From: Amblyomma americanum
Lineage: Eukaryota; Arthropoda; Arachnida; Ixodida; Ixodidae
NCBI RefSeq assembly: GCF_052857255.1
Contig: NW_027526504.1
Location: 124,001 to 188,000 of the forward strand
Direction: 5' to 3'
DNA length: 64,000 nt
Positions 51,373 to 63,261 of this stretch are shown here, piece after piece. Made by a program: the position numbers and the translations under genes. Numbering within the stretch: the stretch's first letter is position 1; each line of letters begins with the position of its first letter. Under the pieces are notes generated by a model, which did no database searches, had not been told where the DNA came from, and saw only the letters and a program-made list of their open reading frames with translations.

Positions 51373-51871
51373 CGCTCGCTAGGGGAACGCCCCGGCCGAT
51401 TACGCCAGGTGTACCCGCCTGCTCGAGACTTCACTTTAAAGTGTTTATTTCAAGTATAGCACGCGATTAACACGCTCGCTAGGGCCACGCACCGGCAGAT
51501 TACGCCAGGTGTACCCGCCTGCTCGAGACATTACTTTAAAGTGTTTATTTCAAGTATAACACGCGATTAACACGCTCGCTAGGGCCACGCACCGGCAGAT
51601 TACGCCAGGTGTACCCGCCTGCTCGAGACATCATTTTAAGTGTTTATTTCAAGTATAGCACGCGACTAACACGCTCGCTAGGGCCATGCCCCGGCAGATT
51701 ACTCCAGGTGTACCCGCCTGCGCGAGACATCACTTTAACGTGTTTATTTCAAGTATGGCACGCGATTAACACGCTCGTTAGGGCCACGCCCCGGCAGATT
51801 ACGCCAGGTGTACCCGCCTGCTCGAGACATCACTTTAAAATGCTTATTTCAAGTATAGCACGCGATTAACA
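51373..51871 (+). repeat. Marker cassette, copy 7 (lineage III, block X')
   Basis: Same sequence markers as 48576-49074 at an offset of 2797 bp. Here it sits between two copies of block Z, so the match covers exactly the five cassette monomers and stops at both edges. Confidence 0.9.
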
Positions 51872-52571
51872 CGCTCGCTAGGGCCACGCACCGGCAGATT
51901 ACGCCAGGTGTACCCGGCTTGTCGAGACATCACTTTAAAGTGTTTATTTCAAGTATAGAACGCGATTAACACACTCGCTAGGGCCACGCCCCGGCAGATT
52001 ACGCCAGGTGTACCCGCCTGCTCGAGACATCACTTTAAAGTGTTGATTTCAAGTATAGCACGCAATTAACACGCTCGCTAGGGCCACGCACCGGCAGATT
52101 ACGCCAGGTGTACCCGCCTGCTCGAGACATCACTTTAAAGTGTTTATTTCAAGTATAGCACGCGATTAACGTGCTTGCTAGTGCCACGCACCGGAAGATT
52201 ACGCCAGGTGTACTCGCCTGCTCGAGACATCACTTTAAATTCTTTATTTCAAGTATAGCACGCGATTAACACGCTCGCTAGGGCCACGCCCCGGCAGATT
52301 ACGCCAGGTGTACCCGCCTGCTCGAGACATCACTTTAAAGTGTTGATTTCAAGTATAGCACGCGATTAACACGCTCGCTAGGGCCACGCACCGGCAGATT
52401 ACGCCAGGTGTACCCGCCTGCTCGAGACATCACTTTAAAGTGTTTATTTCAAGTATAGCACGCGATTAACGCGCTTGCTAGGGCCACGCACCGGAAGATT
52501 ACGCCAGGTGTACTCGCCTGCTCGAGACATCACTTTAAAGTGTTTATTTCAAGTATAGCACGCGATTAACA
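51872..52571 (+). repeat. Block Z, copy 2 (seven monomers)
   Basis: Partner of 50673-51372; all four rare markers are present in the same order. Confidence 0.88.
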
Positions 52572-52671
52572 CGCTCGCTAGGGCCACGCCCCGGCAGATT
52601 ACGCCAGGTGTACCCGCCTGCTCGAGACATCACTTTAAAATGCTTATTTCAAGTATAGCACGCGATTAACA
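52572..52671 (+). repeat. Hybrid junction monomer
   Basis: Starts CGCTCGCTAG like an ordinary monomer but ends with AAAATGCTT, which otherwise marks the fifth cassette monomer (there starting CGCTCGTTAG). It joins block Z' to block Y', so a crossover between monomer positions 8 and about 68 is inferred. Its duplicate lies at 60764-60863. Confidence 0.82.
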
Positions 52672-54269
52672 CGCTCGCTAGGGCCACGCACCGGCAGATT
52701 ACGCCAGGTGTACCCGCCTGCTCGAGACATCACTTTAACGTGTTTATTTCAAATATAGCACGCGATTAACACGCTCGCTAGGGCCACGCCCCGGCAGATT
52801 ACTCCAGGTGTACCCGCCTGCTCGAGACATCACTTTAACGTGTTTATTTCAAGTATAGCACGCGATTAACACGCTCGCTAGGGCCACGCCCCGGCAGATT
52901 ACTCCAGGTGTACCCGCCTGCGCGAGACATCACTTTAACGTGTTTATTTCAAGTATTGCACGCGATTAACACGCTCGCTAGGGCCATACACCGGCAGATT
53001 ACGCCAGGTGTACCCGCCTGCTCGAGCCATCACTTTAACGTGTTATTTCAAGTACAGCACGCGATTAACACACTCGCTAGGGCCACGCCCCGGCAGATTA
53101 CTCCAGGTGTACCCGCCTGCTCGAGACATCACTTTAAAGTGTTTATTTCAAGTATAGCACGCGATTAACGCGCTCGCTAGGGCCACGCACCGGCAGATTA
53201 CGCCAGGTGTACCCGCCTTGTCGAAACATCACTTTAAAGTGTTTATTTCAAGTATAGCACGCGATTAACACGCTCGCTAGGGCCACGCCCCGGCAGATTA
53301 CGCCAGGTGTACCCGCCTGCTCGAGACATCAATTTAAAGTGTTATTTCAAGTACAGCACGCGATTAACACGCTCGCTAGGGCCACGCACCGGCAGATTAC
53401 GCCAGGTGTACCCGCCTGCTCGAGACATCACTTTAAAGTGTTTATTTCAAGTATAGCACGCGATTAACGCGCTCGCTAGGGCCACGCACCGGCAGATTAC
53501 GCCAGGTGTACCCGCCTTGTCGAAACATCACTTTAAAGTGTTTATTTCAAGTATAGCACGCGATTAACACGCTCGCTAGGGCCACGCCCCGGCAGATTAC
53601 GCCAGGTGTACCCGCCTGCTCGAGACATCACTTTAAAGTGTTGATTTCAAGTATAGCACGTGATTAACACGCTCGCTAGGGCCACGCACCGGCAGATTAC
53701 GCCAGGTGTACCCGCCTGCTCGAGACATCACTTTAAAGTGTTTATTTCAAGTATAGCACGCGATTAACACGCTCGCTAGGGCCACGCACCGGCAGATTAC
53801 GCCAGGTGTACCCGCCTGCTCGAGACATCACTTTAAAGTGTTTATTTCAAGTATAGCACGCGATTAACGCGCTTGCTAGGGCCACGCACCGGAAGATTAC
53901 GCCAGGTGTACTCGCCTGCTCGAGACATCACTTTAAATTCTTTATTTCAAGTATAGCACGCGATTAACACGCTCGCTAGGGCCACGCACCGGCAGATTAC
54001 GCCAGGTGTACCCGCCTTGTCGAGACATCACTTTAAAGTGTTTATTTCAAGTATAGCACGCGATTAACACGCTCGCTAGGGCCACGCCCCGGCAGATTAC
54101 GCCAGGTGTACCCGCCTGCTCGAGACATCACTTTAAAGTGTTGATTTCAAGTATAGCACGCGATTAACACGCTCGCTAGGGCCACGCACCGGCAGATTAC
54201 GCCAGGTGTACCCGCCTGCTCGAGACATCACTTTAAAGTGTTTATTTCAAGTATAGCACGCGATTAACG
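52672..54269 (+). repeat. Block Y, copy 2
   Basis: Partner of 49075-50672 with ATCAATTTAA near 53330 and CACGTGATT near 53660 as private changes, both present again 8192 bp downstream. An 86-codon chance frame occurs at 52908-53168. Confidence 0.88.
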
Positions 54270-56767
54270 CGCTCGCTAGGGCCACGCACCGGCAGATTAC
54301 GCCAGGTGTACCCGGCTTGTCGAGACATCACTTTAAAGTGTTTATTTCAAGTATAGAACGCGATTAACACACTCGCTAGGGCCACGCCCCGGCAGATTAC
54401 GCCAGGTGTACCCGCCTGCTCGAGACATCACTTTAAAGTGTTGATTTCAAGTATAGCACGCAATTAACACGCTCGCTAGGGCCACGCACCGGCAGATTAC
54501 GCCAGGTGTACCCGCCTGCTCGAGACATCACTTTAAAGTGTTTATTTCAAGCATAGCACGCGATTAACGCGCTTGCTAGGGCCACGCACCGGAAGATTAC
54601 GCCAGGTGTACTCGCCTGCTCGAGACATCACTTTAAATTCTTTATTTCAAGTATAGCACGCGATTAACACGCTCGCTAGGGCCACGCCCCGGCAGATTAC
54701 GCCAGGTGTACCCGCCTGCTCGAGACATCACTTTAGTGTTGATTTCAAGTATAGCACGCGATTAACACGCTCGCTAGGGCCACGCACCGGCAGATTACGC
54801 CAGGTGTACCCGCCTGCTCGAGACATCACTTTAAAGTGTTTATTTCAAGTATAGCACGCGATTAACGCGCTTGCTAGGGCCACGCACCGGAAGATTACGC
54901 CAGGTGTACTCGCCTGCTCGAGACATCACTTTAAATTCTTTATTTCAAGTATAGCACGCGATTAACACGCTCGCTAGGGCTACGCCCCGGCAGATTACGC
55001 CAGGTGTACCCGCCTGCTCGAGACATCACTTTAAAGTGTTTATTTCAAGTATAGCACGCGATTAACACGCTCGCTAGGGCCACGCACCGGCAGATGACGC
55101 CAGGTGTACCCGCCTGCTCAAGACATCACTTTAACGTGTTTATTTCAAGTATAGCACGCGATTAACACGCTCGCTAGGGCCACGCACCAGAAGATTACGC
55201 CAGGTGTACCCGCCTGCTCGAGACATCACTTTAACGTGTTTATTTCAAGTATAGCACGCGATTAACGCGCTCGCTAGGGCCACGCACCAGCATATTACGC
55301 CAGGTGTACCCGCCTGCTCGAGACATCGGTTTAACGTGTTTATTTGAAATATAGCTCGCGATTAACACGCTCGCTAGGGCCACGCCCCGGCAGATTACTC
55401 CAGGTGTACCCGCCTGCGCGAGACATCACTTTAACGTGTTTATTTCAAGTATAGCACGCGATTAACACGCTCGCTAGGGCCATGCACCGGCAGATTACGC
55501 CAGGTGTACCCGCCTGCTCGAGACATGACTTTAAAGTGTTTATTTCAAGTGTAGCACGCGATTAACACGCTCCCTAGGGCCACGCACCGGCAGATTACGC
55601 CAGGTGTACCCGCCTGCTCGAGACATCACTTTAACGTGTTTATTTCAAGTATAGCACGCGATTAACACGCTCGCTAGGGCCACGCACCAGCAGATTACGC
55701 CAGGTGTACCCGCCTGCTCGAGACATCACTTTAACGTGTTTATTTCAAGTATAGCACGCGATTAACACGCTCGCTAGGGCCACGCCCCGGCAGATTACTC
55801 CAGGTGTACCCGCCTTGTCGAGACATCACTTTAAAGTGTTTATTTCAAGTATAGCACGCGATTAACACGCTCGCTAGGGCCACGCCCCGGCAGATTACGC
55901 CAGGTGTACCCGCCTGCTCGAGACATCACTTTAAAGTGTTTATTTCAAGTATAGCACGCGATTAACGCGCTTGCTAGGGCCACGCACCGGAAGATTACGC
56001 CAGGTGTACCCGCCTGCTCGAGACATCACTTTAAAGTGTTTATTTCAAGTATAGCATGCGATTAACACGCTCGCTAGGGCCACACCCCGGCAGATTACGC
56101 CAGGTGTACCCTCCTGCTCGAGACATCGCTTTAAAGTGTTTATTTCAAGTATAGCACGCGATTAACACGCTCGCTAGGGCCACGCACCGGCAGATTACGC
56201 CAGGTGTACCCGCCTGCTCGAGACATCACTTTAACTTGTTTATTTCAAGTATAGCACGCGATTAACACGCTCGCTAGGGCCACGCACCAGCAGATTACGC
56301 CAGGTGTACCCGCCTGCTCGAGACATCACTTTAACGTGTTTATTTCAAGTATAGCACGCGATTAACACGCTCGCTAGGGCCACGCCCCGGCAGATTACTC
56401 CAGGTGTACCCGCCTGGTCGAGACATCACTTTAAAGTGTTTATTTCAAGTATAGCACGCGATTAACACGCTCGCTAGGGCCACGCCCCGGCAGATTACGC
56501 CAGGTGTACCCGCCTGCTCGAGACATCACTTTAAAGTGTTGATTTCAAGTATAGCACGCGATTAACACGCTCGCTAGGGCCACGCACCGGCAGATTACGC
56601 CAGGTGTACCCGCCTGCTCGAGACATCACTTTAAAGTGTTTATTTCAAGTATAGCACGCGATTAACGCGCTCGCTAGGGCCACGCACCGGCAGATTACGC
56701 CAGGTGTACCCGCCTGCTCGAGACATCACTTTAAAGTGTTTATTTCAAGTATAGCACGCGATTAACA

Positions 56768-57264
56768 CGCTCGCTAGGGGAACGCCCCGGCCGATTACGC
56801 CAGGTGTACCCGCCTGCTCGAGACTTCACTTTAAAGTGTTTATTTCAAGTATAGCACGCGATTAACACGCTCGCTAGGGCCACGCACCGGCAGATTACGC
56901 CAGGTGTACCCGCCTGCTCGAGACATTACTTTAAAGTGTTTATTTCAAGTATAACACGCGATTAACACGCTCGCTAGGGCCACGCACCGGCAGATTACGC
57001 CAGGTGTACCCGCCTGCTCGAGACATCATTTTAAGTGTTTATTTCAAGTATAGCACGCGACTAACACGCTCGCTAGGGCCATGCCCCGGCAGATTACTCC
57101 AGGTGTACCCGCCTGCGCGAGACATCACTTTAACGTGTTTATTTCAAGTATGGCACGCGATTAACACGCTCGTTAGGGCCACGCCCCGGCAGATTACGCC
57201 AGGTGTACCCGCCTGCTCGAGACATCACTTTAAAATGCTTATTTCAAGTATAGCACGCGATTAA
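56768..57264 (+). repeat. Marker cassette, copy 8 (lineage III)
   Basis: Copy of 48576-49074 at 8192 bp; same lineage III variants. Confidence 0.9.
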
Positions 57265-59564
57265 CACGCTCGCTAGGGCCACGCACCGGCAGATTACGCC
57301 AGGTGTACCCGCCTGCTCGAGACATCACTTTAACGTGTTTATTTCAAATATAGCACGCGATTAACACGCTCGCTAGGGCCACGCCCCGGCAGATTACTCC
57401 AGGTGTACCCGCCTGCTCGAGACATCACTTTAACGTGTTTATTTCAAGTATAGCACGCGATTAACACGCTCGCTAGGGCCACGCCCCGGCAGATTACTCC
57501 AGGTGTACCCGCCTGCGCGAGACATCACTTTAACGTGTTTATTTCAAGTATTGCACGCGATTAACACGCTCGCTAGGGCCATACACCGGCAGATTACGCC
57601 AGGTGTACCCGCCTGCTCGAGCCATCACTTTAACGTGTTATTTCAAGTACAGCACGCGATTAACACACTCGCTAGGGCCACGCCCCGGCAGATTACTCCA
57701 GGTGTACCCGCCTGCTCGAGACATCACTTTAAAGTGTTTATTTCAAGTATAGCACGCGATTAACGCGCTCGCTAGGGCCACGCACCGGCAGATTACGCCA
57801 GGTGTACCCGCCTTGTCGAAACATCACTTTAAAGTGTTTATTTCAAGTATAGCACGCGATTAACACGCTCGCTAGGGCCACGCCCCGGCAGATTACGCCA
57901 GGTGTACCCGCCTGCTCGAGACATCACTTTAAAGTGTTATTTCAAGTACAGCACGCGATTAACACGCTCGCTAGGGCCACGCACCGGCAGATTACGCCAG
58001 GTGTACCCGCCTGCTCGAGACATCACTTTAAAGTGTTTATTTCAAGTATAGCACGCGATTAACGCGCTCGCTAGGGCCACGCACCGGCAGATTACGCCAG
58101 GTGTACCCGCCTTGTCGAAACATCACTTTAAAGTGTTTATTTCAAGTATAGCACGCGATTAACACGCTCGCTAGGGCCACGCCCCGGCAGATTACGCCAG
58201 GTGTACCCGCCTGCTCGAGACATCACTTTAAAGTGTTGATTTCAAGTATAGCACGCGATTAACACGCTCGCTAGGGCCACGCACCGGCAGATTACGCCAG
58301 GTGTACCCGCCTGCTCGAGACATCACTTTAAAGTGTTTATTTCAAGTATAGCACGCGATTAACACGCTCGCTAGGGCCACGCACCGGCAGATTACGCCAG
58401 GTGTACCCGCCTGCTCGAGACATCACTTTAAAGTGTTTATTTCAAGTATAGCACGCGATTAACGCGCTTGCTAGGGCCACGCACCGGAAGATTACGCCAG
58501 GTGTACTCGCCTGCTCGAGACATCACTTTAAATTCTTTATTTCAAGTATAGCACGCGATTAACACGCTCGCTAGGGCCACGCACCGGCAGATTACGCCAG
58601 GTGTACCCGCCTTGTCGAGACATCACTTTAAAGTGTTTATTTCAAGTATAGCACGCGATTAACACGCTCGCTAGGGCCACGCCCCGGCAGATTACGCCAG
58701 GTGTACCCGCCTGCTCGAGACATCACTTTAAAGTGTTGATTTCAAGTATAGCACGCGATTAACACGCTCGCTAGGGCCACGCACCGGCAGATTACGCCAG
58801 GTGTACCCGCCTGCTCGAGACATCACTTTAAAGTGTTTATTTCAAGTATAGCACGCGATTAACGCGCTCGCTAGGGCCACGCACCGGCAGATTACGCCAG
58901 GTGTACCCGGCTTGTCGAGACATCACTTTAAAGTGTTTATTTCAAGTATAGAACGCGATTAACACACTCGCTAGGGCCACGCCCCGGCAGATTACGCCAG
59001 GTGTACCCGCCTGCTCGAGACATCACTTTAAAGTGTTGATTTCAAGTATAGCACGCAATTAACACGCTCGCTAGGGCCACGCACCGGCAGATTACGCCAG
59101 GTGTACCCGCCTGCTCGAGACATCACTTTAAAGTGTTTATTTCAAGTATAGCACGCGATTAACGTGCTTGCTAGTGCCACGCACCGGAAGATTACGCCAG
59201 GTGTACTCGCCTGCTCGAGACATCACTTTAAATTCTTTATTTCAAGTATAGCACGCGATTAACACGCTCGCTAGGGCCACGCCCCGGCAGATTACGCCAG
59301 GTGTACCCGCCTGCTCGAGACATCACTTTAAAGTGTTGATTTCAAGTATAGCACGCGATTAACACGCTCGCTAGGGCCACGCACCGGCAGATTACGCCAG
59401 GTGTACCCGCCTGCTCGAGACATCACTTTAAAGTGTTTATTTCAAGTATAGCACGCGATTAACGCGCTTGCTAGGGCCACGCACCGGAAGATTACGCCAG
59501 GTGTACTCGCCTGCTCGAGACATCACTTTAAAGTGTTTATTTCAAGTATAGCACGCGATTAACA

Positions 59565-60061
59565 CGCTCGCTAGGGGAACGCCCCGGCCGATTACGCCAG
59601 GTGTACCCGCCTGCTCGAGACTTCACTTTAAAGTGTTTATTTCAAGTATAGCACGCGATTAACACGCTCGCTAGGGCCACGCACCGGCAGATTACGCCAG
59701 GTGTACCCGCCTGCTCGAGACATTACTTTAAAGTGTTTATTTCAAGTATAACACGCGATTAACACGCTCGCTAGGGCCACGCACCGGCAGATTACGCCAG
59801 GTGTACCCGCCTGCTCGAGACATCATTTTAAGTGTTTATTTCAAGTATAGCACGCGACTAACACGCTCGCTAGGGCCATGCCCCGGCAGATTACTCCAGG
59901 TGTACCCGCCTGCGCGAGACATCACTTTAACGTGTTTATTTCAAGTATGGCACGCGATTAACACGCTCGTTAGGGCCACGCCCCGGCAGATTACGCCAGG
60001 TGTACCCGCCTGCTCGAGACATCACTTTAAAATGCTTATTTCAAGTATAGCACGCGATTAA
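59565..60061 (+). repeat. Marker cassette, copy 9 (lineage III)
   Basis: Copy of 51373-51871 at 8192 bp, again flanked by block Z on both sides. Confidence 0.9.
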
Positions 60062-62561
60062 CACGCTCGCTAGGGCCACGCACCGGCAGATTACGCCAGG
60101 TGTACCCGGCTTGTCGAGACATCACTTTAAAGTGTTTATTTCAAGTATAGAACGCGATTAACACACTCGCTAGGGCCACGCCCCGGCAGATTACGCCAGG
60201 TGTACCCGCCTGCTCGAGACATCACTTTAAAGTGTTGATTTCAAGTATAGCACGCAATTAACACGCTCGCTAGGGCCACGCACCGGCAGATTACGCCAGG
60301 TGTACCCGCCTGCTCGAGACATCACTTTAAAGTGTTTATTTCAAGTATAGCACGCGATTAACGTGCTTGCTAGTGCCACGCACCGGAAGATTACGCCAGG
60401 TGTACTCGCCTGCTCGAGACATCACTTTAAATTCTTTATTTCAAGTATAGCACGCGATTAACACGCTCGCTAGGGCCACGCCCCGGCAGATTACGCCAGG
60501 TGTACCCGCCTGCTCGAGACATCACTTTAAAGTGTTGATTTCAAGTATAGCACGCGATTAACACGCTCGCTAGGGCCACGCACCGGCAGATTACGCCAGG
60601 TGTACCCGCCTGCTCGAGACATCACTTTAAAGTGTTTATTTCAAGTATAGCACGCGATTAACGCGCTTGCTAGGGCCACGCACCGGAAGATTACGCCAGG
60701 TGTACTCGCCTGCTCGAGACATCACTTTAAAGTGTTTATTTCAAGTATAGCACGCGATTAACACGCTCGCTAGGGCCACGCCCCGGCAGATTACGCCAGG
60801 TGTACCCGCCTGCTCGAGACATCACTTTAAAATGCTTATTTCAAGTATAGCACGCGATTAACACGCTCGCTAGGGCCACGCACCGGCAGATTACGCCAGG
60901 TGTACCCGCCTGCTCGAGACATCACTTTAACGTGTTTATTTCAAATATAGCACGCGATTAACACGCTCGCTAGGGCCACGCCCCGGCAGATTACTCCAGG
61001 TGTACCCGCCTGCTCGAGACATCACTTTAACGTGTTTATTTCAAGTATAGCACGCGATTAACACGCTCGCTAGGGCCACGCCCCGGCAGATTACTCCAGG
61101 TGTACCCGCCTGCGCGAGACATCACTTTAACGTGTTTATTTCAAGTATTGCACGCGATTAACACGCTCGCTAGGGCCATACACCGGCAGATTACGCCAGG
61201 TGTACCCGCCTGCTCGAGCCATCACTTTAACGTGTTATTTCAAGTACAGCACGCGATTAACACACTCGCTAGGGCCACGCCCCGGCAGATTACTCCAGGT
61301 GTACCCGCCTGCTCGAGACATCACTTTAAAGTGTTTATTTCAAGTATAGCACGCGATTAACGCGCTCGCTAGGGCCACGCACCGGCAGATTACGCCAGGT
61401 GTACCCGCCTTGTCGAAACATCACTTTAAAGTGTTTATTTCAAGTATAGCACGCGATTAACACGCTCGCTAGGGCCACGCCCCGGCAGATTACGCCAGGT
61501 GTACCCGCCTGCTCGAGACATCAATTTAAAGTGTTATTTCAAGTACAGCACGCGATTAACACGCTCGCTAGGGCCACGCACCGGCAGATTACGCCAGGTG
61601 TACCCGCCTGCTCGAGACATCACTTTAAAGTGTTTATTTCAAGTATAGCACGCGATTAACGCGCTCGCTAGGGCCACGCACCGGCAGATTACGCCAGGTG
61701 TACCCGCCTTGTCGAAACATCACTTTAAAGTGTTTATTTCAAGTATAGCACGCGATTAACACGCTCGCTAGGGCCACGCCCCGGCAGATTACGCCAGGTG
61801 TACCCGCCTGCTCGAGACATCACTTTAAAGTGTTGATTTCAAGTATAGCACGTGATTAACACGCTCGCTAGGGCCACGCACCGGCAGATTACGCCAGGTG
61901 TACCCGCCTGCTCGAGACATCACTTTAAAGTGTTTATTTCAAGTATAGCACGCGATTAACACGCTCGCTAGGGCCACGCACCGGCAGATTACGCCAGGTG
62001 TACCCGCCTGCTCGAGACATCACTTTAAAGTGTTTATTTCAAGTATAGCACGCGATTAACGCGCTTGCTAGGGCCACGCACCGGAAGATTACGCCAGGTG
62101 TACTCGCCTGCTCGAGACATCACTTTAAATTCTTTATTTCAAGTATAGCACGCGATTAACACGCTCGCTAGGGCCACGCACCGGCAGATTACGCCAGGTG
62201 TACCCGCCTTGTCGAGACATCACTTTAAAGTGTTTATTTCAAGTATAGCACGCGATTAACACGCTCGCTAGGGCCACGCCCCGGCAGATTACGCCAGGTG
62301 TACCCGCCTGCTCGAGACATCACTTTAAAGTGTTGATTTCAAGTATAGCACGCGATTAACACGCTCGCTAGGGCCACGCACCGGCAGATTACGCCAGGTG
62401 TACCCGCCTGCTCGAGACATCACTTTAAAGTGTTTATTTCAAGTATAGCACGCGATTAACGCGCTCGCTAGGGCCACGCACCGGCAGATTACGCCAGGTG
62501 TACCCGGCTTGTCGAGACATCACTTTAAAGTGTTTATTTCAAGTATAGAACGCGATTAACA

Positions 62562-63161
62562 CACTCGCTAGGGCCACGCCCCGGCAGATTACGCCAGGTG
62601 TACCCGCCTGCTCGAGACATCACTTTAAAGTGTTGATTTCAAGTATAGCACGCAATTAACACGCTCGCTAGGGCCACGCACCGGCAGATTACGCCAGGTG
62701 TACCCGCCTGCTCGAGACATCACTTTAAAGTGTTTATTTCAAGTATAGCACGCGATTAACGTGCTTGCTAGTGCCACGCACCGGAAGATTACGCCAGGTG
62801 TACTCGCCTGCTCGAGACATCACTTTAAATTCTTTATTTCAAGTATAGCACGCGATTAACACGCTCGCTAGGGCCACGCCCCGGCAGATTACGCCAGGTG
62901 TACCCGCCTGCTCGAGACATCACTTTAAAGTGTTGATTTCAAGTATAGCACGCGATTAACACGCTCGCTAGGGCCACGCACCGGCAGATTACGCCAGGTG
63001 TACCCGCCTGCTCGAGACATCACTTTAAAGTGTTTATTTCAAGTATAGCACGCGATTAACGCGCTTGCTAGGGCCACGCACCGGAAGATTACGCCAGGTG
63101 TACTCGCCTGCTCGAGACATCACTTTAAATTCTTTATTTCAAGTATAGCACGCAATTAACA
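62562..63161 (+). repeat. 300-bp trimer a-b-c, two copies (last in window)
   Basis: Order a-b-c-a-b-c. The first trimer is part of block Z (CACGCAATT in a; GTGCTTGCTAGTGCC in c). The second c ends AAATTCTTT and CACGCAATT, unlike Z at 51273-51372. Confidence 0.85.
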
Positions 63162-63261
63162 CGCTCGCTAGGGCCACGCCCCGGCAGATTACGCCAGGTG
63201 TACCCGCCTGCTCGAGACATCACTTTAAAGTGTTTATTTCAAGTATAGCACGCGATTAACA

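Larger units (their letters stand above)
46278..54469 (+). repeat. 8192-bp tandem duplication, copy 1
   Basis: Eighty-two monomers minus eight deleted bases. Markers with partners exactly 8192 bp away: CAAGCATAG 46356/54548, TTAGTGTTGA 46541/54733, and all cassette positions. Internal order: 2298 bp of single-occurrence material, X (cassette, 48576-49074), Y (49075-50672), Z (50673-51372), X' (51373-51871), Z' (51872-52571), a hybrid monomer (52572-52671), Y' (52672-54269) and the first 200 bp of Z (54270-54469). These lengths sum to 8192. At the diagnostic sites I compared I saw no difference from copy 2. Confidence 0.92.
54470..62661 (+). repeat. 8192-bp tandem duplication, copy 2
   Basis: Partner of 46278-54469 with all internal blocks in the same order, including cassettes at 56768-57264 and 59565-60061, the 98-bp monomer at 54670 and the hybrid monomer at 60764. 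The tract then continues into the remainder of block Z (to about 63061) rather than into a third copy. Confidence 0.92.

Noticed and set aside
46278..62661. 8192 bp being exactly two to the thirteenth power, as a sign of an artificial copy
   Set aside because: The number is fully explained as 82 monomers of 100 bp minus eight deleted bases, all of which can be located. It is coincidence, though assembly duplication should still be tested by reads.
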